Shown here in pieces: positions 50,523-61,375 of a stretch of 64,000 nucleotides of DNA (position 1 is its first letter; every line of letters starts with the position of its first letter). Made by a program: the position numbers and the translations under genes. The notes under the pieces were generated by a model. The model saw only the letters and a program-made list of their open reading frames with translations. It searched no databases and was not told where the DNA came from. The stretch is from Circinella minor (lineage: Eukaryota; Mucoromycota; Mucoromycetes; Mucorales; Lichtheimiaceae): NCBI GenBank assembly GCA_016758965.1, contig JAEPRB010000020.1, positions 1-64,000 on the forward strand. The letters run 5' to 3'.

Positions 50523-52559
50523 GATTTTGTTTTAATGTGGAAACAAAAAAGAGTACAGACGCGAAAAAAAAATATTTGTTTGAAAAAAAAAACGCGGGCT
50601 TGGTAAATGACAACGTGGAAAGTGCTTCCGCAAAAAAAAAAAGGAAGTAAATAAAATCCATCCGATCAAAATAATATACATTAACCTTTAGTGTTTTTAA
50701 AGTTTTGTAACCTTATGCTAGTATCATGTAAGCTGCTATGAACTCAATGATGTCTATTATTGGTTATGTATTAACATACTTGTGTGTAATATATATATAT
50801 ATATATATAATTAATTGATAAAATTACGTAGATAAAGAAAGAGGTCAAGTTATGACGGAGAAGGGATTTATTTATAGTAAGGAATCGTATTGAATAGCAA
50901 TGTTGTTCTTTGGAGAGACAAAGAAAGAGAGGAGAGTGTGGCGGTTGTAGTTATCTAATATATGATAATATTGGATAAATTAAAAAAAAATACATGCTTT
51001 GTAAAATATAAACTTTGAGTGGTTTGAAGTAAATAATAATAATAATTTTTTTACTTAGTTACAATTACATGTATAAGATTATTGAAATTTACAAACTAGT
51101 TTCCTAGTTAGTATATTGAACTATTATTTATCAATTACGATATAGTGATAATAATAGTAATGCTGGTAATTGGTACTATACGCCATAAGACTACTTTAAA
51201 TGTTGTATCATGTACTATTTGTTAATTAGTATGTTCCATGAAGGATAATAACTACGTAAAGGAGAAAGAGAGGAGAGCAAATGATTATGAGAATGAGGTG
51301 GATGCAAAAAAGTATAAAAAATATATCTCCTCAAATAAAGATGTATCTTGATGAACTGAAAAAGATGCCAACTTTTTTTCTCCTCGTCCCTCTTTTTTTT
51401 TTTTTTTTAGTTCTGTTTTAACCTCAAAATATCCCAATAAAGAAGAAACCATATCCATTTCCCCTTGTTTTGACTAATGTATGCTTTGTCGGTATATATG
51501 ACGCTGGTAGTGTAACATAGCAACACTAACCTCCGTGCTTTTTTTTGGGTTAAGAATATTAAATAAATATAGTTATATGATAAAGTTGTTAGTGATCTTC
51601 GGAAATTAGTATGTAGTTATATGAACCTAAATAAAAAAAAACTATGCAAGCAAAAGTAAAAGAAGCACTGCATACAGAATGAATGATATTATTATTATTA
51701 TTACTTCTGTATCACCGTCACCATTATTATTTCATTTTTTAAAACAAAGAAATTATTATTATTATTTTTAATGGCTATATAACAATTTTTTTTTATATTT
51801 TTATCAATAGTATATATATATATGTAGATATTTAATATAAGGGGATCGGAATGGAATAACTTCTGTTTGAAGGTACTGTTTATAGCTGATAACTGATGAT
51901 AAAAATTAAATAGTAATATTCAGCCGGTATTCTGGACGAATAAGGTACACTATTTTCCTTGGCGCGAAAAAAGCAGCTAGGCTCAGTTTATAAGCTTGAA
52001 AAACCTTACTCTTATATTAATTTCACTAGTAGCTTTTCCCAGTATTTATTAGTAGCCGCGGAAATTATATTGTTATTAGCATGACAATTGTCAGTAATTT
52101 AGAATGTCAAGTGAAATGTTATTTTTTTTAAGGATTCTTAGTCAGCTGTATATTATTTGTATAATATGTAAGTTTTTTTTTTTTTTAAAAAAAGGAAAGC
52201 GATACTATGATGTAAATCTGTACAGATAAAAATAGGGAGTTAGAAAAAAAAGCCGCATATAGAGAGAGTTGAGTGCAAAGAGGTGCGTGCGTGCATGTGC
52301 TTGGTTCTATTTTAACAAGAGATACCAAAGAGAGTAATAAAAAAAAAAGAAGGAGATCCTTTTTCACCTCAATGCTTTTTTACTTTCTTTATTTTTATCT
52401 CTCTTTCTTTCCTTTTCTTCTTTCCGTACACTTATTTTTTTTCTCATTCCCTTTCCTTTCCTTTCCTTTTCATATTTTGTATTCACTTCCTTTTTTTTTT
52501 TTTTTATCTGTGTTTTTTTTTCTCTTCTCCTTGTATAAAATCATTATTGATTCAATTCA
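50523..52559. other. Intergenic spacer between divergent genes
   Basis: AT-rich. TA microsatellite at 50790-50808, poly(T) at 51392-51410, and a long pyrimidine-rich block at 52360-52535 just upstream of the TBC gene start, probably 5' UTR or promoter. No gene recognised. Confidence 0.5.
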
Positions 52560-55278
52560 ATGGCAACCCATATCAGTCCTTCAAGAAAACAATCACAGTC
52601 AGACAGTTTACGTCAAGCTTTTCAAAGTTTGTCTGTCAATAGCTATTTAAAGCGTCAAAGGTCCGATTTTAATATTGCATCAACAGCAACGAAATCATTA
52701 TCCTCATCATCACCATCCTCTGCTACAACGATAACAACCACAGCCATGACTGGAGTATCATCATTACCACATAAAAATGATAATAATCGACGATGTAATT
52801 ACTTGACAGTTCATTCGCCTCCACCACCGTTGGCGTTAAAACCATCTCAGAGTTCACCTACAATTACATCACCAGGCTTTAATAAGTCAAGTCCGCTTGG
52901 TAGTCCAAGAACACCTACTTCACAAGTAGTGGAACAACCTTATTCACCTTATTATGATTCGGGATTTAATGTATCATCATCAAGTATAGCATCTAGCTGT
53001 TATTCTTCTTCAGGAGGATCATTGAAACGTAAATGTAGTGATATCAGTGTTACAGCAAGTAATAGTAGCGTAGTAGAAGAAGATGAAGAGGACGATGAAG
53101 AGTTATCTATGCCGTCCACTCCGCCTCCGCCCGGATCACCTTGTCCCTGGGTTAAACAGGATGAAAGTAAGGGCTGACTTTTTTTTTCACTTAAATATGT
53201 CGAATTAAATAGAGAAGCAGCAGAAATCATTATACATTATTTAAATTAATTGTGGTTCAATCGCCCACATTGTATTTTTTGTATTCTCTCTCTTTATTTA
53301 CTTGGTTTTATTTATTAATATTCTTTCTTATAATGAAATATATAATAGAACAAATGGTGAATGATAATAATAATAACAATCGTGAGAGAGAAGTTGATCG
53401 AAAATCTAATACCGAGGTTGAGCAGCAAAGAGATGCATATGGGTTCAAACAGCCTACCCAATGGGTCAGACTTGCTGATCAAATTCAATTTGATAATGAT
53501 TATCAACCTATCTTGGAACGACAAAACACCAAATGGAAATCTTTCCTTGCTGAGAATCAAGGTCAATGGCCTCCTGTTAGTTCAAAACGTAAGGTGTTGA
53601 GTTTTATTTTTTTTATTACTGTTGTTTGTTTTCTTATTGTTGTACGTAGTACGACAATAACTTGTTGACATACTGCAATCCGAAAAAAAAATAATCTATT
53701 TTTATAAAAATCCTACCATTTTTGGGAGCGAAAAAAAACTTAAGTATTGTTTTTTTTTTTATAAATACTTTATTATAGTTAAACGTTACGTTCGTAAAGG
53801 AATTCCACACGATATTCGTGGAAAGGTACCATTTTTTTTTCAAGTATACTGATTTGAAAAGATGGATGTCCTGTGCATCCACGCGATTTATAATTATAAT
53901 AATTTTTTTTTACTAAAATTGGGGGGTGGGGTTAATGATGTATATTTTTAAATATAGGCTTGGATGCATTATAGCGGAGCCAAAGACAAAATGGAAGTAA
54001 ACGCCGGGTTGTACGACTCTCTTGTCAAAACTGCCGAAGCCATGGGTGAACATAATGAATATGCTGAAATCATCAATCGAGGTAACATATCACTTTCTTT
54101 CATCTCTCTTTTTTTTTTCTTAACAAAAATAATGACATTAATAATAAATACTGATTGAAAAAAAAAACAATTACTCGAAAAATAGATTTACATCGAACAT
54201 TTCCTGACAATGATCAATTTGCTTGCGGGGTTACTGCTGAAGATGGTACAGTTACTATGGAGCCGGAAACCAATTCAAAATTACGTGCCTTGAGACGAAT
54301 TTTACTCGCCTTCAGCGTTTATGCTCCACATATCGGCTATTGCCAATCTCTGAATTATTTAGCCGGGTTCTTTTTATTATTCATTGAAGATGGTGAAGAA
54401 GCCGCATTTTGGATGCTGATTACAACAGTCTATGACTATTTTCCAGAAAACATGTATGATGTTACTATGGAAGGTGCCCATATTGATCAAACTGTTCTTA
54501 TGATGATGATTTATGAACGCTTGCCCGGTGTATGGAATAAAATTGGTGGTGGTAAATGCTTTTGGGAATGTGTAGAATCAGAAGGCTTGCCTTCAATTAC
54601 ACTTGTTACTAGTCATTGGTTCTTAACTTTATTTATTAACATTCTACCAGTAGAGGTAAATAACATAATCCATTTGCCAAATTATATAGATATATATATA
54701 TATATATGATATCAAAACATGTTACTCATTACAATAACATTTTTTCCTACTTAGACTGTTTTACGAGTTTGGGACTCGTTATACATGTAAGTTTTTTTTA
54801 CCACTTTTTTTCAAAACATATATGTATGTAGTAATAATTGTTTATAGTAATTACCAAATGAATCAATTTTTTATGTGTTTTAATATATAGTGAAGGTAGC
54901 AAAGTTCTGTTTCGAGTAGCGTTAACAATCATCAAGATGAACGAAAAGAGAATCTGGGCGCTGGACGACCCAATTGAAATTTTCCCTGTTCTTCAAAGCA
55001 TGCCTCGACGTTTGGTTGACTGTCATCGATTTATGGAATGCGTATTTTCAAAATCTGGTGTAGGTGCAGATATCTCTACTGCAGAAATTGAGCGACGTCG
55101 AATCTTGTTTAGAGATCGGCGTAAACAGCAACGCACAGCAACAGCACAACAAGCTACCGTTGCAAATACCACGTCGCCTCCATCTGTTGTTACTACTACA
55201 TCAACCCCATCTTCATCCACATCGTCTTCTGGCTCATCGCCTACTTCGGCATTAAGTTTTCGGTTCTTTCGACGATAG
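52560..55278 (+). CDS. TBC-domain Rab GTPase-activating protein (GRTP1/TBC1D6-like)
   Basis: Rab GAP of 635 aa. Exons 52560-53166, 53349-53588, 53779-53825, 53958-54081, 54186-54655, 54755-54786 and 54891-55278. Residues 1-220 are Ser/Thr/Pro-rich and probably disordered, with acidic clusters. The TBC domain begins at SSKLKRYVRKGIPHDIRGKA (about 280) and carries both catalytic fingers: INRDLHRTF (IxxDxxR, Arg near 343) and GYCQSLNYLAG (YxQ). Further motifs are WECVESEGLPSITLVTSHWF, LFINILPVE and TVLRVWDSLYIEG. The C-terminal tail is basic, then Ser/Thr/Pro-rich. GRTP1 resemblance rests on the KRYxRKGIP...SGA region and is less certain than the TBC call. It acts in vesicle traffic; the target Rab is unknown. 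The acceptor of exon 2 (53348) was chosen to keep the frame into NNNNREREVD. Confidence 0.9.
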
Positions 55279-55827
55279 ACAAATTCTCAAAAAACAAAAA
55301 AAAAAAATCATACAAAAAATGAAAAGCTGTAAATATGTCGCATGTGGACATGTATTCCTGTCGCTGGACGAGAGATATATGTTTTTTTATATGTAAAAAC
55401 AAGTAACAACAAACAATATACACAACGAAAAATATCACTTTCTGTTTGAAACAAGTTACCCTCCCTCTCATATCATAAAAAGAAGTAAATTATTAACAAT
55501 AAAAAAAATTATATATATTTATATATATACGTATATATACACAAACAGCCTATTTTTTGCTTTCTTCTCCCTTATAAATAGATAAAAAAAACAGTGAAGT
55601 TGTTGTAGTATTAAAACAAGTGGCTATATATATTTTTATTTTTTATTTATTTTTTTTACATGATTTGAGTATATATAAAACTAAGTATTTTTAGTGAAAG
55701 GTGATCTTTTTTTTCTTGAGATTTCATAATCGGGTAAGATAGGAAGAAAAACAATGTATGTATAAAAATATGCACGAGAAAGAGGGGAAAAAAAGTGAGG
55801 AGACAAGGAGGAAATAGTTTGATTTTT
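55279..55827. other. Spacer between convergent genes
   Basis: 3' regions of the TBC and zinc-finger genes, with A-rich and TA-rich runs (55500-55540). No other feature was recognised. Confidence 0.5.
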
Positions 55828-58350
55828 TCATGTTTGTGGCGACGGTGGTACTTCAGTCATAGTTAATCGATCACCTTCATCAAGAGAATCTCGAGAAGCA
55901 TCTATTATTTATACAACTAATTTAATACTTTTTATCAACTCGTCGTTTTTTCCATAGTTAGGTACATCTTTAGTCATTATAATACGTTACCATCAAACTC
56001 AATGATATTTCCTGATGGGCCAGTATAAAGACATTTTTCGCGTGACCCTTGTCGCCTTATTGGAAGATTTTGGTCGTGGGCTGGTCGAATATGCCGAATT
56101 AGGCTTGACAATGTGGTATGTCTGCTGTTACATCCTTTATAGGGACAATTATATTTCGCCACTAAATAAAGGTCATTCATCCATACAGTTTAATAAATAC
56201 TAATTTTTACACTGAAAAACTTGTATATATTATTTAAAACTCACGCTTATCCTCAGCATAATCAATTACAATTTTGGTGCCTTGTTCAAGTGAATTTCGG
56301 GAACTTTCTATTAACATTAACGCAAAGATTGATTAGTTGTAAGTTACTATTATACTTTTAGGATTATCTTTGATTTATACATGGAATTTCTTAAGTAGTA
56401 ATAACCTACCACCAAAATTGACTGGAATTCCGGTATCAGTCGTAAATACAACATTACGCCCATGATATTTCAACTGTGGAAAATCACGATAGTGCTTTCC
56501 TCGAATATGTCGGTATAAATCACGCCGATACAAATAGCACATTATGTTACAATCTTTGTATGGACAATAAAATGTTCCACCCTCTGAAAAAAAAATTGAT
56601 TTACAAATGTTCTAATCAATATACCATAAACCTTTCCTCTTTTTTTTTTTTTTTTTTTTTTTTTCAAAACATGAAAAACTATATACATACTTGTTTTGTT
56701 AGGTTGTGTATCCACCGACACAAAAATTTCCACATGGTCTTCAAATAAGTTACCAGTTCTTTCATCCTCTAATCGTATCAAGTGTCCATTAGATGTCTTA
56801 AAAACTAGTTTACTATAATCCCCATCTGACTGAATAACAACACGATGTCTTGATTCAAGATGACTTCGAATATCACTTGGTGCATAATAAAACCTTCCAT
56901 GACATCGTTTGTATGGACAGTGATATCTTGTTTCTATCATATATATAAACATGTAGATGAGCATCGTAAACAGAATAAATCAATAAGATGTTGCCAACAA
57001 GAATGTTAACATAGATATGTAATATTAATTAATTTACCAGCTACTGATTTATAAGTTTTATCAGCGAGAATTTCAGTTCCTTCTTCCAGTAATTCACGAG
57101 AATTTTCTATAAAGTATATATTATTGGTAAAAAAAAAACAGAACTCCTCTTTCTCTCTCTCCCCAACCCAAATAGCTGGATAAATAAAATACCATCAAAT
57201 CGAATCAATTCTCCCGCTGGCGATTTGAAAGTATAGATACATGAGGGTGATAACTTTGGAAAATCAGCGAAATGCTTTGCACGGATATGACGATAAAGAC
57301 TGTGAGGTAACGCTGTTGACTTTGATCGACAACCTTTGTATGGACAATGAAGTTCGCCTATTACATAACCATAATAATTTATCATGTTTACGTTAGACAA
57401 TTTATTTTTCTTGATAGATTATTAAAAGAATACAATCAATTTAACTTTACCTTTTGGAGTTGCAAAACTTCGATTAAGGGCATTCATACCAGGTGTTATC
57501 ACAGGTAGCGGAGGAGGGGATGATGATGGTGATGGCGATGAGACTGTTGATACTGGGATTTCTTGTTCTTGATATTGTTGTTCTGAAGCATGTGGTAATG
57601 TTGGTACCTCTTGTTGTTGCTGGGTTACTTGTGGAACGTGTTGTTGTGAAACATCATGCTGTGGTTGTTGTTGTTGTTTTTCTTTTTCTTGTTTTATTGT
57701 TGTGTCAATTTTAAAATATTCACGTTTTGGACGTTTAGGTTCATTTTCTAATATAAAAGTGAAGAAAAAAATATGGGCTTGTGTTTTAGCTTGTTGTTGT
57801 TGCACACATTATCCGTGAAACACACAATATTACATAAATGTATACATAGTCTCATATTATTTTCCTAATTTTTTTTTAATATTATTATTATACGATACCA
57901 TTATTAGTTTCTTTGCGGGGTCGACCACGTTTTTTCTTCACAAGTGCACGTTCTTGTTCTATTGAATTCCGTTCCATTGTTTTTTTAGGATTCATTTATT
58001 TTATTTTATTTTATATTAGTATTATATTTTTCTATTATAAAAAAAAAAGTTAAGTTCATTACCTAAATGTGGATTTATTGGAACGGTTTGTTTTTGGCTG
58101 CTGCGCTCTATTTTTTTTTTTAAAAAAAAAGATTTATTTTAATTTCGAACAAGTAATAATATAAGAGATGGAAGGAAGTACAGTGAGGATAAAAAAGATA
58201 AATTAGTATGTTACCTTCCATTCGGGAATCAGTAGCGGGCTCAATAGTTTTTACGCCTAATATATTATTTACTGTGTTTTTTTTAAAAGTTGCATTCGTA
58301 GAATCACCGTGTACAGTCGTTGTGGTTCGGTGCCATATGCCTGAAAACAT
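55828..58350 (-). CDS. AT-hook protein with four tandem C2H2-type zinc-finger modules
   Basis: Unnamed, probably nuclear DNA-binding protein of 497 aa. Eleven exons: 58215-58350, 58063-58107, 57899-57958, 57451-57747, 57193-57357, 57038-57106, 56691-56933, 56413-56583, 56245-56307, 55991-56161 and 55828-55901. An AT hook, KKKRGRPRKE, lies near residue 70, followed by a Gln/Pro/Ser-rich linker. Four modules then follow. Each has a finger C-P-Y-K-x-C-x12/13-H-x4-H (HCPYKGC, HCPYKRC, YCPYKDC, NCPYKGC), a short beta-hairpin-like motif G-x-[LI]-I/V-x-[FL], and an acidic tail like ENSRELLEEGTEI, ESSRNSLEQGTKI or DASRDSLDEGDRL. In modules 1, 3 and 4 an intron splits hairpin from tail at the same place; in module 2 it is absent. 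The small exons and the skipped frames (for example the stop-like GGTAAC at 55991) were resolved by this repeat pattern. Target genes are unknown. Confidence 0.82.
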
Positions 58351-60543
58351 AGAACTAATGAGAAAAAAAAAGAGGCGCAGGAGGACTGTTTTCTTTTTAT
58401 TTTCATGCGGCAACAAAATTTTCGTCCACATCATCCGCAGCAGCAAAAAACTTTTTTATTTTGTTGGCTCCGCGTAGACCATAACAAAACAGTAAAAATA
58501 TTCATGTACTACAATATCCCCTGTATACTATTTTTATTACTTACAAATGAAATAGAGAAAACTGTTTATTTTTTTATTCCATAATCAAACTCTATGGAAA
58601 AAAAATTAAAATTAAATATTGAAACATGGAACAACAACAAAAAAAAGAAAATGACGATGACTACTTGTACAAACACCCCTGTTATCTTCTGTTGTCCCAC
58701 ATAAATTTTTTTTTTTTAATGATTAAAATAATCATATTTACCATTTATTATTTGTAATCAATCAATAACTGTACCCGTTAAAGGTATCTTGTAATATCTT
58801 CGTTTGTTTTGTCAAAAATTCAATCAATGACCCAACAATTTAAAGTCGTAGTAACTAGGAAAGAGGAAATAATGAACCATAATAGTATGAATAAATAATG
58901 GACATGAACGAATAAAAAACATCATAGTAATGCTATATACATACTTTTCAGGTTAATTAATTATATATAATAAGAGATTGACAATGGCTTATTGCTACTA
59001 GCTATTAACTCAAGTACGTATATCGACATTTTTCTCCAAAATTTATATTCTACATACCAAATTTCCTAAGCATTACTATGATCCATGTTTTATGAACTAT
59101 AAAATAAAAACTGAACCAGTTGATACGTAGGTCGAAAGTCGCGATTATATTCGTAGCTTTTGTGATTCAGTTGATTAATAAACATAATACATGATCTTGT
59201 TGAAGAAAAGGTAAAATCAAACAACTAAGAACAAAAAAAAAACATATTAGTTCCTTTACCTGTGTGCCCATAAAAACAGGAGTACTTTAGCTTTTTATGT
59301 CATACTTCTTTTTTGACAAGATGTACCATATTACGTATGTATATATTTTCAAAACAAAATGAAAAAAAATGACTGCCCGCACTTACGTACTATGTTTTTG
59401 CTTGTTACAGGATTTCGCATTCATTTCCGGACGCAACCCTCAATTTTTTCGCTTATAAGAGTGATTTTGTTCGCTTATAATATGCTATATTTTTCGCTTA
59501 TGATGGCGGTATTTTTCGCTTATAATAGCAATAATTTTCGCTTATAATACATATATAATTTTCTTACTTATGGGGTCTAAGAGATTCACTTGTGAAGATT
59601 AGAGATTTACACAAATGATAGGGAGAGTTTTTCGCAACTAATATCATTTTTTTTTGTATTTGCTACAGCTGCTTTTATGGGATTAACCAAATATCACCTA
59701 TTATAAGCGAAAAATACCGCCATCATAAGCGAAAAATATAGTATATCATAAGCGAAAAATATAGCATATTATTAGCGAAAAAAACTGACATTATAAGCGA
59801 ACAAATTGAGGGTTGCGTCCGAAAATGAATGCAAAATCCTGTATTTATAAGAGGCGTATGGTTAACAATTCTCTCTCCAAATGTTACTTAATCCTACAGT
59901 GTACAGAAATTTTCAAATGGACATAAATCAATTATGGATCTTTTCTAAGTGTCATGAGAAATAATGATAAAGAAGTAAATATGAATATGCATACAAATGA
60001 AAATACACGAGTAGAATGTATGTACGTATAAAATAATCACACCCCACTAACATTACATCTATATTATAAATGGCTCTGTTTGTACAGCTGTATTTGTATT
60101 CATAGAGAAATGTTTGGCGGGTTTATCTATAGTACATACGTATACATTTATGCAATACTGTTATAATACGTACTACTGTAGCTCAAATCTTTGTTAGTAA
60201 ATTAAAGAGCAAAGGCACAAAAACATCTTCAAGCAGACATTTATGTCTTATAAATTGTTCACCAAGATTAAAGAATACATTGTGATACTTTTAAACCATG
60301 AATCAGCTTCGGAATAGATATAAAAAGGTTTGTTATGATGAGATATATTAGTTTCTTCTTTTCGACTCGATTATGATAGCTTATTTGATATTGTACAAAC
60401 GGTATATGCAATAAGGGGATTCTTTCTTTAAAAAAATTCAATAAGATTGAGTTTTCAAGTTTTGTGTGACACGGTCACGTGTAATATAATTTTCATAAAA
60501 TGCGTTATCACTTCTTTTCCACTTCAATTATTACCACTTAAAA
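58351..60543. other. Intergenic region with a foldback MITE
   Basis: Divergent upstream regions of the zinc-finger gene and Duo1, with the 434-bp MITE at 59408-59841. The frame 59359-59547 runs through the MITE arm and is not a gene. Other DNA is AT-rich without recognisable content. Confidence 0.5.
59408..59841. mobile_element. Foldback MITE (434 bp) with TA target duplication
   Basis: Long terminal inverted repeats. The left end CAGGATTTCGCATTCATTTC and the inverse of the right end CAGGATTTTGCATTCATTTT match over about 120 bp, including CGGACGCAACCCTCAATTT. The element is flanked by TA on both sides (59406-59407, 59842-59843), as for Tc1/mariner-type insertions. Each arm holds about five short tandem copies of TTTTCGCTTATRA separated by AT-rich spacers. 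There is no open frame for a transposase, so it would have been mobilised in trans. The arms can form a very long hairpin. Confidence 0.85.
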
Positions 60544-61307
60544 ATGAATAACGAAGGCTTACCACCAACTACACCACGACCACCTCGTGAAAGCTTATTA
60601 CCGACTCAACGTTGGGTAACCAATTTATATACAAGTAGTGGCGACCTAGATCAACCTGTCGAAAATCCATCTAATCCACCTGAATTGAATGCACAACTTC
60701 GTCAAGAATTTGAACAGTTACGGAAATTAAATCAAACAGCACAAGCATTACTTGAAAGTTTCGAACAAACACGATCTAATTTTGATGTAACTAGAAGAAA
60801 CAACGTTAATGTTGCTATTTGTTTTTTGTTATTGATAGTGGGTGATAATATACATGACTTTTTTTTTTTTTTTTTTTTTTTACTAACTCAAATCATTTCC
60901 AATAATGACGATAGGCATTTGAAGCTTCAGTTGATCAAACTGACCAGTTACTTGATTTATGGACAAAAATACTTTCACAATCTGAACATACAAAACAGAG
61001 ACTAGAAGATCCAAAATATCATGGTTCTGCTTCACCAACACAATCATTGTCATCTACTTTACCACCAGCGCTTCAACAATTGCAAATATCAACACAACAA
61101 GGACCAGTACAAGGACAACGATCATCCCAACAACAGCATCAAAAGCAGCATCAAAAACAACAAACAGTGCGAACATTAAGAAAACGAACACAACCATCAT
61201 CTTCTACTTCTTTACATTCAACATCACAACAACAAGACACGCATATGCGACCCTCTCTGAAACGACGAACGTTAAGAAAACCAACGACATTTTCCAAACC
61301 AAATTAA
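60544..61307 (+). CDS. DUO1: DASH/Dam1 complex subunit Duo1
   Basis: Kinetochore protein of the fungal DASH ring, which couples microtubule ends to chromosomes. Exons 60544-60786 and 60915-61307 give 211 aa. The conserved Duo1 block is residues about 52-115: LRQEFEQLRKLNQTAQALLE, SFEQTRSNFDAFEASVDQTD, QLLDLWTKILSQSEHTKQRL, predicted helical. The N-terminus is Pro-rich with TPR/SL-type motifs. The C-terminal half is Gln-rich then strongly basic (RTLRKRTQP, SLKRRTLRKPT), fitting microtubule binding. The phase-0 intron interrupts the helix and contains a T-run. The start is the first ATG, MNNEGLPPTTPRPP. Confidence 0.85.
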
Positions 61308-61375
61308 TTATTAAGAGGTTATATAAAACAAAAAATAAAATAAAAATCAACTATGCATATATGTAATAATATTAT

